DNA of 64,000 nt from Cyanoderma ruficeps. Taxonomy: Eukaryota > Chordata > Aves > Passeriformes > Timaliidae. Numbering within the stretch: the stretch's first letter is position 1; each line of letters begins with the position of its first letter. Location: the NCBI GenBank assembly GCA_008694505.1, contig VZDJ01007753.1, positions 13,985,003 through 14,049,002 on the forward strand. The letters run 5' to 3'. The notes under the pieces were generated by a model that was not told the DNA's origin, did not search any database, and worked only from the letters and a program-made list of their open reading frames with translations. Positions 22,766 through 36,299 of this stretch are shown one piece after another. The position numbers and the translations under genes are program-made.

Positions 22766-24872
22766 GTAACTATTTTTTTTTTATATTGGATCATTTCCCT
22801 TAAAATGCAGGAAATAACAGTGCATGAAACTTGAGGATTTTAGATATTTCTGGATTACCCTCTTCCATGCTAACACGGTGTTTAGAAGAAAACTTTTTCA
22901 TAAGTTTTTGAACAATGACTCTTGGATCATTTAAAACAAAACCAAAATTCTGGCTATTATGGAGCTTTTTGCCTCATAGATATTCTTAATGATTTAAATC
23001 AAGTGACTTTTCTGGGCTATGGTGAGTTCAGATGAGCAGTAAGGTTCTGATTCTATCGGAAGCTGCTCTCTATAAAAGCTGCCATTATCCGCAATAACTT
23101 TTTTCCTTTTTGGAGTATCAGAAGGTTCACAGTGCAAGGCCAGTTCTGTCCAAGAAATTTTGTCCAAACAATGTAACCTAAGGTTGTGTTCAGATTGCCT
23201 GTCTTGGGTGTCTTACCAGCCCAATAGTGTCCATAGAATGGACACTTGGCCTTGGGAAGTTTCATAGCTACTGAAGTTGGATAACTGGACTCCCTGCATA
23301 GACAGCAGAAGTCATCCCTTTCCCAGTGATTGCATAAGGTCCCTGGGCTTTCTTGTACAGCAGTTAAACACTCCTGGATGCGAGATGGGGAGTTCTGTGG
23401 AGCTCTCAAACCAGTCTGAAATGTTGAGTAGAGGGATAAAGGCCGCTCACTTGAGGCTTGCTGCTAAGAGCTCCCATCCCCATACAATAGCAAATGTCCT
23501 GTAATTTTCTGAATGTACATTTTTTTTCTGAGCTCAGTGAAGTGAGAAGACAGCTTTTAATAACACTCAGGTAGTTAAACCTCTGACAGGGAGGGTTAAG
23601 CAGAGTGTATTGGAAAATCTGGTTTTTTGAATGTTCTTATTCTGATGGGATTTGGGAAAGATCTACTGCTCTTATTCACAGCAGAATAAGGTCTGCTAAC
23701 AATTAGTCTGCAGAGCAGTTCACTTTCAGTTCATATTTGCTGAAAGTGAGGTCATGCTGCAAGTATCCATGCAAAGTTCCTAGAGTCAGGAAAAGTAAAT
23801 CTGGTCCCTGATTCCAATGCTCATAAAGCATTTTTGTCCCAGATTATTAAGTAGAATCTAGAAGAAGGGAGGATGACTGGTCAATATCTGGTCTTGCTGG
23901 AATCAGAGACTATCTGCAAGCTGAGATCAAAATGCATTTCAAAATTGGAGCAATATAAAAATAGGGAATATGCATGAAGTTCCTGGGATGATATTAGTCT
24001 TATGTTTTAATATTTCTGCTTAGCAGACTAAACCTGCATAATCTGATATAATGTAAATGAGAACCAAAAAAGTGGGAAAGGAGAGAAATTAAGGAAAACC
24101 TGATTCCCTGTCACGTTTCTGCAGAGCTTCACAGATTTTAAACTAAGGACAGATGTTTCTTTAATTGTTTTTTATTTCAGTAGAAAAGAAAAAGTCCTGG
24201 TAAAAATTGTTTTCTGTCTGCATCTTTCTAATGTTGCATATGGCTTTAAAATCTGAAACTTAGAAAAGTGCTACTGTAAGCGAAGTGCTGATATGAATGA
24301 TGTGTCAGGGCAAATGTAATTCTCTTTAGCACAGTCGAAGGCATAAGCATACATGGAAATAAGGACTTATGTATGTTTGCCTTCAATTGATGTATGTGTC
24401 AATTAAGATTTAATAGATATACTTGATACTCTACACAGTTAAGTGTAAATGTCTTTGCATAAGTAGCATAGGTGAAAATGTTTTAGATGGCATGCCATAG
24501 CTTAGTGTTATATACAGTATGATATTGTTGTATTACATAGTAACAAACATTTATTGTTTAATTTGAAACATTGATGAAATGTACAAATGTGCTTTATAAT
24601 GTGATAAGCACTAATGGATGTTTTAATGAAATCTTCTTTCCAAACTGGACTATCTCTGAGTGCAAGAAAGGTCCTCTGATTATTGTTGCACTCAGCAACT
24701 TAAATAAGGCTTTGTTGAGCCGTTTGAATTTTATTGGCTGTACATCCAGAGGTGCTGTATTTGTAGTACACTATGCAAGAACAAAACAAACAAAAAAAAC
24801 TCACCTTCCTGCTACTACTCTTTGTTAACAAATGGAATATCTTTCTCACAGATATTTTTTCTTTCTAATCAG
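22766..24872 (+). other. PHF21A: PHF21A intron after residue 29 (about 2.1 kb)
   Basis: The intron runs from GTAACT to TAATCAG. It carries a minus-strand open frame at 23053-23409 listed below as a possible broken retroviral Gag-like fragment, and a 12-bp perfect palindrome (ATGGCATGCCAT, near 24488). Nothing else is recognisable. Confidence 0.9.
23053..23409 (-). pseudogene. Possible broken retroviral Gag (nucleocapsid-like) fragment
   Basis: A minus-strand frame stays open for 118 codons inside an AT-rich intron. Around residues 19-40 it has QESPGTLCNHWERDDF and then clustered Cys residues (C26, C35, C36, C38); after a KLPKAKC stretch it has CPFYGHYWAG (C56, H61, W63) and KTPKTG. The spacing of the two clusters, and the aromatic and glycine residues near them, resembles a pair of retroviral zinc knuckles in which several Cys/His positions have been lost. 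Upstream in the same frame a TAG closes the frame, and no LTR, protease or polymerase was seen nearby. The open frame has no proper ATG at its start (it begins at a TTG). It could equally be chance. Recognition is by pattern only, so this remains tentative. Confidence 0.3.
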
Positions 24873-24938
24873 AACGCTGATTTGAAGAAACAACTTCATG
24901 AACTTCAAGCCAAAATCACAGCTCTGAGTGAGAAACAG
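24873..24938 (+). CDS. PHF21A: PHF21A coding exon, residues 30-51
   Basis: The 66-nt exon encodes 22 residues beginning NADLKKQLHELQAKI and ending in SEKQ. It continues the PHF21A N-terminal coiled coil, with a heptad-like spacing of Leu and Ile residues. It follows a T-rich tract and AATCAG and is followed by GTAGGG. Both borders are phase 0. In the known protein the next residues are a Lys/Arg-rich stretch starting KRVVEQ, but no segment encoding it was found between here and the end of the window, so the following exon lies beyond 64000. The gene is therefore only partly present: 51 of an expected roughly 630-680 residues. The sequence is undamaged, with no frameshift or stop. Confidence 0.96.
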
Positions 24939-27900
24939 GTAGGGAAACAGAGATGTATTTTTAACACTGTGTTCTAAAGATGTCTCTTTTCCCAGCTTCC
25001 AAGAGAGCTGCTAAATCCTTAAGTGCAAAAATAAGCGTGGGCAACCAGACATTTTTGATTTTTATTGGATTTCTCAACAAAGGATAGGATGAGTAGTTGT
25101 GAGTCTATCAAACAAAGAAACTAGTTTAATCAGTGGAAGCTATAGCAATTTTTCTTGTGTTGAAACTAGCATTTTATATTAAGGGAGATGGAAAAAACGG
25201 ATTAATTTGTCACTTCCTTTGTTGCTATCTTGAAACTTCTTATAAACTTGGCCATTCTGCTTTAGGCAAATCTTTAGTTTTTGACTTAGTAGGTCCAAAC
25301 TGTGTATATGGAATTTTTCATAATGTTAAGACCAACTAAATTTATGTCCGTTATGGGTATTTAAGAGACAATTTGAAAACTAATTGGATGCTTTTATCAT
25401 GATAAATTACACCACAATTTTCTTATGGTTGCCATTTGGTAGGAATTGTTTGACAGCTCTAAAATATGAGTAATTACAACTGAATGCTTAATAGAAAGAT
25501 TGTTGAACTTGAACATGGGCTTTGTGAATAACAAGAAGAAAAATATGTAATATTGACATATCTACAAAACTTGTTCTCACTTCTGTTTTTAAAAACAAAA
25601 AAGAGCAAAACATGCACAAACCTCTCATACACCACACCATCCCATCCCTTTGTTAACCAACTTAAGCAGTCCCTTAATTGTTTTGCTTAATATGTCAATA
25701 ATGGAACCAAATTAGATCAATAGATTAGACCTTTGAAGAGGGAAAAACTTGGTAAAACATTGGTAAAATGCATGAGTGTCACAACTAGATACCTCCATTC
25801 ATCTGTTACTAGCTGCATGTGTTCTGTTTTGAGTATTACTATCCCCGTGAAATTAGCCAGACAGTGATTAACATTTATCTAGAAATTTGTGTACTGAAAA
25901 AATTATATTACTTTTTAATAGGAGAACAGTGAATCTAGGACAAAACACGTAAGGATAAGAAAAATGATTTTTTAATGAGAACAGTAGTTCAACAAAAACT
26001 GAGGTTTTGCTGATGTGATAGCATGTCTCTCTTGAAGATTATTTATTCTCTAAAACCAGCATGAGCCTCTGCGTGTGGCTATGTCTCACAGCAAGCTGTT
26101 TCAGGATTCTCTGGTAAGCTCTGGATGCCCATGGTAATTTCAAAATGAGCTTGTCTTGATGCCATGAAGCAAGCTGTATTGACTACCAGTTCACGTGATG
26201 AGCACAGACAGGCAGTGAGACACTGAGTGGAATGTAAGGAAGCAAGTACATCCTACCTTAAGTTTTAAAATTGTATTTATAACTCTCTAAAGTTATGCTG
26301 TAGTATAGTCTATACTAACATGTATTTCAAGTTACCCATCACTAGAAATGGAGCTGTATCTTTTCTACTGAATTCAAAGTGCTAAAGCACACTTGTTCAT
26401 GGGATGAACATGGGTTAAGTTTCCAAAAGATGTTGAAAGATAAATTTGATTTTACTTCTACCACACAGTGAATGCAGTCTGTATGAAGTGTCAGTTTTTT
26501 TGCTTCTGTCTTTTTGTGGGTTTGATTATTAGAACAGTGAACTTCATAATGATTGTTGAAGTTCAAATATTTTATCTTTACCACTGGACTGCAGAGCTGC
26601 CGGTGTTCCAGATGATAATGTTGTTAAATAGTATGACGGCTAAAATGCAACGATCGTGGTAAATGTACGTTCTGGGAAAAGAACCACAACTTCCCTGTAC
26701 AGAGAAGTGCTCACTCCCTCTTTATTTGCAGGAATCTGTTGTATAGAAATCCGTGGCTTAGCAATGCAGTTAAGCAGCACCTTAGAGACCACAATAAAGC
26801 CCTTTAATCTGTTTTCACTTTCACTTCTCTTCAGGAAAAATCATTATTATCAATTACTTTATGGGTAGAATATTAATCAGCAATTTAATTTTTACACAGC
26901 ATGGAGAAATATGCAGTTTTGCACAGTAAATATAACATTGTAAAAAAGTTTACATTGTGCAGTGCTTGTGTTAAGAAGAGGTGCAACGTGTAATCTATAC
27001 TCTTGTTTAGAGCCAAGTAGTTCTGATGCCTGATATCCAGTGGATAAACTGTGAGGCCCAACTCCACTGTGGACAGTTAGAGGATGCGTAATGGTCACTG
27101 TTCTCAAACTGAAGTTTGAGAAACTAAAGTTCCAGCCATTGTGGTGTCCCCCACTTGGAGAAATGGAGCTGCGATGCTGGTGTCAGAGAGGCAGAATAAT
27201 GAAATATTTCTGGCTTGTGAAATGTTATGTCACCCTAATGCATGCTTTTTCTTTGCTCTCTTATTTAATGAAATTGGATGAAGACTTGTGCAAGAACCAA
27301 GTCAGTGGTAGGTTTAGCTAAAAGCTTTTAGTTGCTTTAGGACTTCCCTTAGTTTCTGAAGCATTGTGAGAGTAGTGCTGACACTTGCTGCCATTCGCTG
27401 CAGTGATTGATAGCGGCTTAGGTGTCTTGCTGAGAATTAATAATGACAGCTCTGTTCAGAAGTTTGTGAAATTGAGGAGATCTGGCAAAGTACAAAAAGA
27501 AAGTAGGTAGTCAGTATAGTGTGTAGGCTTAAACCTAAAAAAAATTGTTAGCTGATGCAGGGTTGAACTGTTACAGCACAAGGTATGTCATATATTCATA
27601 TATTTTTTGAAAGGGTCAGAGGTGAAAATAAAGGCTTTGAGTCGTTATACCTGATAGATGATGGAGCAATGTATGCTGAGTGTGTTAATACTTGAAAGGA
27701 AAACTGCGAAAAGAGAAAAAACTTACTTGAAGATAACTTGCATTTGAAGGGCAGTAAGCTTGAATCCTTCAGACTAGCATATTTCCCTCTGCTAGTCTCT
27801 TTGTATTATTTTCAGAGTTCTAAACTATGCTTAGTTCTTTTCTAATCTGTGGGCAGTAAAGGGAATTCAGTTGAATAGTCTTGCTCCTCAGCTATAAAAA

Positions 27901-30900
27901 TGTGAGAGCTTGCAGTCTGGAAACTCTGAATGCATTGGTTTTAAAAATGGTTTCCTCTTTCTTTTCCGACCCCTCTCTTCAATAAAGAGAAGTCAAGAGT
28001 AACTTTTTTCAGAACAGTTTTAATTGCCAAATCTAAGGTTGGGTTGTAAATCTGAATTAACTCTGTTGCTTTGGAGCACTTTTTTTTTTCTATGTTTTCA
28101 CATCATTGGAAGAAAGTCACAATCTTAACACTTTTTCTTTTGCTTTTTTATTCTACAGTAGTGTCTTCTCTTGGCATTCTGATTTTAAACACAATTATTT
28201 CATACTACTCAGCTTTTGTCTGGGTTAAATACACTCTACAATACAAAAACTTAAATAATGTATTTTTTAATTTTTTCCATGAGGAAGTTTATTAGTATAT
28301 ACTTTTCTTTCTTTGTTTTGGGGAGATGGGGTGGAAATTGTTGCCAGTGACACTGGTGAAAGACTGAGGTAGAGCAGGGCTAGCATAAAGGAAGGAGGGA
28401 TGTAATCCTGAAGTAATACCTTTTCTTCTGCCTCTGTTCCCCTATAGTTAATTAAAAAACAAAAGAATATACACTTAGAGATACATCATGATTGAGTCTG
28501 TATCATAATAGTACTTTATTTCAAAGACAAGAAAGAGGTCATGTGGGCAGCAAAAAAAAAGTGGGTATTTAGCAATATCGTGTCAAATATAGAGGAATTT
28601 CTAAATGTGTCCCTATCACAATCTCCTGGAAAAGTTAGAGCAATATTCTGTCTTCAGTGTGAAAGAAAGCTTACACAAATGGTCTTTTGACTCTGTGATA
28701 AAGGCGTGATGGTGATAAGCATGTACGAAAGAAATCACATGACTTTTTCTCTTATATTTGAAAATAAAATGCAAATGTCTCTTTCTGTAGTTGTAGTGAA
28801 ATTCTTTGAATCTTTAAGTATAGTGTTGTGAAAACTACTTGTATTCTAATGTATTTCCTCTTGGCATGGAAATAATAAAGTGGATCCCTTTGTTATTTTG
28901 ATTTCTGAAGTACTGTATATATGCAGGAAAAAGTAATCAAAAATAGTTGTGAGCATATATATGCTATATGGAGATACTTGTGGTTTTATTTTTTCACAGG
29001 GGAAAAACTTTAACATACTTTATTGTGAAGAGCAGTTGAAACTGGAATATAATTAGAACAAATGCACATCATAAAAGCAAGCTTATTATTATGAATAGGC
29101 AAATCTAGTGAATTTTGCTTGTATTTACAGCAAATTGAGACAGATGAGGTTATTTGAAGTCCTGTATGTTCAGGGTGAGACTCCTTTTAACCTTGCTACT
29201 AAATAGCAAGTAATGAGAAAGGGGATTTGGGATAGATATAAAAAATGACAGAGTAATTTAACTGTGGTTTTGTATAGTCGAATGAATGTAAACATGTGGT
29301 TTAGATTGACAAAGGAAACTTGTTATTTAAGTTTCCAAAAACTGTCAGGAATAGCTTTTAAGCATTACTGTTGCTATATTTATTACAGGTACCATAACTT
29401 AGTAATGAAAAGATTGGTAATGTGCATAAATTCATCCTATGAGACTGTTCTTCTTGAACAGTTGTCAATCATAGTAAAGGTGAATTTTTATGGAGGCTTT
29501 TTGAGCACATTATCAGAAAATTGTACCCGAAACATGTTCCATCATGTTCTGTAAAGAGAAGCAGCGGTGTTTTGGTGAGAGGAATCTAAGCTCAAAAAAG
29601 TTATAGAGCAGGAGGGAAACTGGGTACAGTTAACAGGTAGGAAAGAGCACTTCATGCTTGTGCATAAGAAGGTAGGCAAGGTGTGCCTGTGTGTTGTACA
29701 TATACCTGATGAACACCATCAGAATTTAGGACTAAAAATCTGGGAATAAATAATAAAGTCACTACTTACTCCTGCCAGTTTTATCTGGAGTTTCTGATAC
29801 CTCCTTTCTCCACAATTGATTGAGGGTGTATTAAAATGCCAGTTATTCTGTCAGTAATGGATCAAGTCTGCAAATATGCCATATGAACGCTTAGTTACTA
29901 ATAGCTTGAGGCAGGTGATGCTTAATTTCAGTTCCAGTTGTTTATCTGGAACTGTTCCTATTACTAAACACTGATTTTTTTAAGTAAATGGCATGAATGA
30001 TAAAGATATGCTAATTTGCATGTAACTGCAAGCATCCATTTATGCCAACTGTTTATAAAGTAGCTGTAAAACACATGAAAAAAACTGTTTGTAGAATTCT
30101 TACATAGTTTGAAGTAGTCAGTCATTTTTTCCTGTCAAAAAGATACTGGTCTATCTGGACATAAGGAGAAGTAAGTTAACTGCCTCAGTGAATTGTCAGA
30201 TCCTTTTGAACCCTCTTATCGGTGTGAACAGCACCTGTTTAGAGGTGAATATTTGAAAAATCTGCATAAGCTTACTATTTTAATCTTTGGTATTTATTTA
30301 ATTTGCATCCAAATATTGTGTGAAAATGTGAATATAATGACTTCTCATTAAGTTATCATCTTCCATATTCTCAAGATATACTGGCTGAAGCAAATTTTGG
30401 ATGTTGCACAGATGATTGTAGATAGGCAGAGTGGATGCATCTCTCCCTGCTGCCTCTTTTGCCCCAAATTCTCTTGCAGAACTGATGCTATAATCATTTG
30501 TATATGACTGAAATATTCCTAAGCTGTCTCAGACCTTTTATAAAGCTTAAATCATGATTAAGCCCATACTGGCATGCAAACTTGGATTTCCCATTCTTCT
30601 CTTAATGTAACTCCACCTAGACTTCTCACTGTTGGTTTGTGAACTTAATTTTTGCATATCTAATGTACATTAGCACTGGAGTAACTCAATTTAGGAAATG
30701 TAAGTGACCGTTTTGTGATGTCATTAAAAAGAAGAAGAACTCTCCACACCTCCCCCCTGCTACTCTTCCCTCAGCACTGATTTTCCAGCTCAACTTTTAA
30801 TTTTTGAATTCATGTTGTATTTAAGCCAGATTTGAAGGCAGCTGGAAAACTTTTTTAATTGAACCTAGTTGGATACATCTTTCATCTTCATATAAGCCAG

Positions 30901-33900
30901 GGCATAACTCCAAAATAGCCTGCTCTGCTTGAAAATCAACATTGTAGATAGAAAATGGGCAATTAAACTACAGTATTTCATAAAAAATCCCCTCCTGAAG
31001 GAGAGAGTTGGTTATTAGATGCTCCTGCATGTTTTGACTTGCTGGATAACCTCACACATCGCTAGTTATTTCAAGGCCTACTAGTCCCTTTTCCCTTTTA
31101 TACTTGAAGGGAAGACAAGTGAAGCATTAGATGATGACTGGGATTTAGGCTGTTTTGTATAGCACCCTTAAATGCCTCTTAGTTGGATGCTGGGGAAAGG
31201 GATTAAATCTACTAATGAATTTTTATAAATTAAAACAGATTAAAGTTGTTCATTCTGCTCTTTTCTGCATGCCTCAGTGGAACAACCTCACAGCCACAGA
31301 AACAGTATTTTGATTTATTACAAGTTAGAAAAGGAATCAGAGCCAGGGATCTGCTTTTCAGAGCCTTCTGGATCTTTAGTTGCTATTGGAATTGTATGGT
31401 CCCCAGATTTTCTGAAGTGCGTTGAATTTTGGAAAGGAGAAGAGAGAAAGACAATGCGTCCAATGTTTAGAATATAGGCAAAAGCTTGTCTCTGCTGTTT
31501 GTTCTCTGCTGCCTGGTACTTGATTTGAAAACAAGCAACTTCCTGAAATGTGGGGTTTTTTGTGTTATGAGTTACTGACTGTAGTACAGCCATGGGCTAA
31601 AATACTTTTATTACTAAATATTATGTTATTTGTTGGTACTACACCAAGAACAAGACTGACTGGAGTAGACGGTGTTAGATGATGTTTTCCCGCATAAGGG
31701 TCACGTGTTACACCCTCATAAGGTATTGAGGAGCCACTCAGTTCAACTCCTGGTGCATAGGTTCAAAAAGGACCAAGATGGATGTGATAATGTTGCATTG
31801 CTTCTATAATGGTAGCTTGGAATTGTTTTCTGTTAATCGTACTGGCTTTTACAGGTGGGCTGAGGGTCCTTTGTGGTGGACAAATAAAGAGGAAATACAC
31901 CTTTCTGGTAGTGATTTAGAGTGATGACATATTAGGGAAGTGTGAGTGGGTCAAATGAATGTACACTTTATAAAAATATTTTTTGGGGTTTCACTTTTCT
32001 AACTGAATGTTGTCTGTCCTTATTACTCTCACTATGGTTTTTTACTCCTGTATTGTGGAGACACTGATAATCTTGAAGGGCTTAAAGGGTGAACAAACCT
32101 AAAGTATTAGAAGGTAAGAATGCTCTTCACAGAGTTTCATGAAGTCTCTGAGCTTTCTTTTCTATATGGGCACTGTTGGAGGCAGAGAATGCAGTCTTCA
32201 TCCTTAGAAAACCTTGATGTTCACTGAAGTGCTAATCTGGTATACATTTTCTGTTTGTGGAATTAAGAGTGTATTATTTTCTTCAAATATGGGGCAAGTC
32301 AATGTGAATTCACCCATTTCTGGTCATTATACAGAGTCACTTTCTTTCAGTATTTTATTCACTTCTGAATTAACTTTTCAAATACTTGTTCTGACCTTCA
32401 GAAATCCCAGAAAGTGTATAGTCTCTTTAGAGCAACTTTTCTCCTGCTGTTAGATTGCAAGTTAACAGAGACATCCGACATAGTGTCAGGGAAGATAGGT
32501 GGTGGCCAGACAAAATGTAAGTTTTCTTGGTGTGATATTGTTTGTTTTAATTAGGTCCATTATTCTTTAACCATCTCTTTATCTCCTCTTTTGTCCTAAG
32601 TTTGTCAAAACTGGTTGTGAAGTGCAAGGGGTCTTCTTCAACTTTCCCCCCTAATAGCAATGTAACAGGTTCATTTAGGCTATAGTGACTGGAGAGTTCA
32701 ATGGAAATTTTGCTGAAATGAAGTCCAAATGTGGGGGATGAGCAGAGTGGTAAAAACACCACCAAGAGGCAATTCAGACAAGGGAACCTAATTTTACCAT
32801 TCTGTATTGGCTTTGTGAAGGCAACTCTCACTCTATTGACTATAAAAAACTATTAGGAAGATTAGGCTTCAGTTCATTACTTCTTTTTCCTGCAGTTTAT
32901 CTGATGTGTTCTATGGAAAATAATTCTTGTTCTATTCTGTCTCTTTTTAATTTAAGTGTCTTCTTACAGTAAACTTTTAAAAGCTAGCAGGGAGAAAGCC
33001 CCTGAATTCCAATGAGCATATCTTTTTTGTCCTCTGAACTCCCTCCAAAGTTAGGTGAGGCAAGTTAGAAACAGTTAAGAAGTTATAGTTACTTTTTTTT
33101 TCCCCCCCACCTTTTCTTTCTCAATGTTTCCTCAGTAAAATGCTGGCAATGTGTCAATAGTAAATGGCCATTAGTGCGTTAAAGAGTTGAACTCCGACTG
33201 CCCTGGGTAGCAAGGAGAAATGAGCCGGTTTTTTCCTTACTCAATGAGAAGAACTTCAGTGATTGTTTGTACTGTTTGTAGAAGGCAGAACTTGTTTATC
33301 TTATTTTTCCTTTGGAAAAAAAAAATCAGAACTATAATACGTGATATGAATTTTTGAGATATATGCTTTAGAGCTGCCTGATGTTCTGCAGAACAGCGAG
33401 TGACTATCCTTTTATTTTAGACTTCTGAAAATTTGAATACTTGGCAGTATTTAAGCCTGTGGAGTCTTGCTCCATATCCATTCACTCTTTATAAATTGCT
33501 TCATTTTCAGTCTAGTATGGCAGTTTTTCAGAGCAGCGGTTGGTTCTTTAGAGTTGTGGCCAGCCCAGAGTGCTGTGGAAGTGCATGATTGTCAGCAGCT
33601 TTCTAGCATCAAAAGCCCCACACACACCTTTGGGTTAGTAATAAATGCTTCAGCAATCAACTTGGACAAAATTAGGTTCTTGGGTTCTCAAACTCATTCT
33701 AAATTTTGTCATCTATCTCAAGAAACAGACGTATCCCATTCTCCAAGTGAATAATTTGGGGAAAGCAGTTTACAGCATCCCAGTATACTAAGCATTTAAT
33801 ATTTGTCTCCTGGGCAATTAAATTTTGAGGCCTAAAGGTACTGTGCTCTTTTTGAAACTTGGAAACTTAGTTTATTAATTAGTCAGTATATTAATTTCCT

Positions 33901-34310
33901 TTAAATATTTGCTTAGATATGACTATCACAAAATAGATTTGGAATTTATAGTAGTCAGAGAACCGATGAGAGTCTCAGTAATTTCTCTCAAATTACTTTT
34001 AAATGCATTCAAGTAGTTGCTTAGCTTTGTTTCTGACAATTTCAAGAATCATGAATGAAATTTCTCCAAAGGTCTTAATTTTTGAACAAAATACAATTTA
34101 GTTAAATGAGAAATGCAGATACTACAAATTCAGTTTTGATCTGTTGATGGAAAGATCTTCTGGAGAGGGCTTTTAGTTATGAAATATGGGAGTTATTATG
34201 GATTTGCAGATCTATTTGTGTTCTTGAATATTCTCTACAACCTTTTGTTTAGAGCTATGTGCATCTCCTGCTAACAGGTGCATTGGGTCAGGCCCTCAGT
34301 GAGTGTCAAT

Positions 34311-34328
34311 TTAGATTTTTAAATCTAA
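34311..34328. repeat. AT-rich inverted repeat, 8-bp arms
   Basis: TTAGATTT and AAATCTAA flank two T residues. Such AT-rich palindromes are common by chance here. Confidence 0.85.
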
Positions 34329-36299
34329 TAAATCCTATAGCTAGAATTCAAGTAAGCATTGATATGATGCCATTTTTAATCTTCAGCTTTTTGTCTATTC
34401 TTCTTAAACTAGCAATCTGAAGGCCTTAAAATCCCACTTACATGGAGAGCTATAGAGAGAAAACTTTAAGAACCCACAGAAATTGACACTTAGTATGCAA
34501 ATGTCTCTGGGTGCTGCAAGAAGTCAAGCAGTCTTACCAACAGGAGACAAGCAAAATGATCTGTTGGGCAAACTAGCTGGATTGATCTGCAAATGGGATT
34601 TATTTTTTTTTTGGTGGTCCCCAAAGTTGCTAGGTGTAATATTAGTCATAAAACCAGAGTACTTAGAAGAGAGGAAATAAATAGACAAATATTTTTGGAA
34701 ACAGCTGTACTCCCTGGGTGTACCTTTCTGTTGCTCTATAGTACATTTTCCTGGATATACCAGGTAAAAACACAGCTGATTGTTTTGTTGTGTCTTTGTA
34801 GTAAATGCCAAATGCATTGCTTTTATCATTTGCCATAGGAAGGTGCATTATGGTAGTATAAAAATATATCAGGTTCTGTATCCCTAAACCTTCCTTTTTC
34901 TTTTAAGATTGCAGGCAATAATCAAAATGTTATGTAGGATGACTCTGCAGCAGTGGTGTGGCACTATATGGGACATTCATGTAGTGTACCTGTTTATGGT
35001 AAAATCAGCTTGGACTGCCATGTGGCAGTGGTAGATTTAAGTCCATGTGTGATACGCTGGGGTTTATATTTGAATAGCAAGAGACAGTTCCAGTCCTCAT
35101 GCTCAAGAACAAAGTGTCCAATTTGAAATTCTGCATTTCTTTTACTCTGCTTTTTAGTTTTGAATGTAAACACCACTTTTTATCTAAATTCCTTTGGAAC
35201 AAGAATTAGTATTTAATAAGCTTGTACATCTCCTACAATAGTCAGTAGTGCTCTCAAAGCACTGGCACTACTGCGTGGTGCATATGAAGTAATCTAGGTA
35301 GCGCTTTTTAGAAAGTAAAGGGTAAATAAACAGGTTTTGCCCTTTCCTCTTTCTTTATCCTGCTAATCTCCTATTACTGTATTAATGTACATCAGTAAAC
35401 CCAATGCTTACTGATGTAAACACTTTTTTCCATCATTTCATTATGGGTTTTACGCCATTTGGTTTTAGCTATGTGGAACTAAACTCGATGTACTGAGAAT
35501 ACTCCTTGTGGGTTCCAAGTTATTCAAAAGTTGCTTGAATGAAAATTGCTGATCATTTGAAGCTTTGCAGGTGATAGAATCTTCTTCACCTTCATAGTTC
35601 ACTTATTACCTTGAATGGTGTCTGTTTTGCTAGCTTTTAAATTTCTCTGTTCAGAAAACTGTGTTTTAAACACCACATGTATTATGGCATTTAGCAGATA
35701 GTTACCTTCTCTTCTGACCTCTCCTGAGTTAGCAGAAGACCCACTTAACTGACACACATACAGTCATTTTGAGCCTTAGCTTTCAAAAATATTTTAGTGG
35801 GTCAGATGTCTCCAAAATTTCATTACATCCCTTATTTGCCTTTAAAATATTAATGATCAGCTCTTGCAAAATGCTGATAAGGACTAGAAAATGCTGAGAC
35901 AAAAAGTTCATCTTAGCGCTTATGGTCCTAGAGGTTTTTCTGTGTTTAGTTACATGTATGAACCCATATTAAATAATCTAAGATCTTTTTAGTTTAAGTC
36001 CCTTCCTTGAAAAGGCAAGGTTTGACTTATTGGTTACACAATGTCTCATAAACCTCTGTATGAGAGGAGAAATCGGTTGTCGATTAAAAATCTACCCCAC
36101 TTTGAGGCATGTGGCAGTGGTATTTTCTTGTTTGTTTGGGGGTTTTCACTACAATTATACCCACAACCCATGGGGTAGAGTGTCTGTGCTCTCTTGAATG
36201 GGTTGGGATAGCCAGTCAATCTCAAAACGGATCCTTTGCCCCCTCCCTCCCCACGTAATATTTTGAAAATTAATTGTATTACCTTCTATAAAGGTAAAT

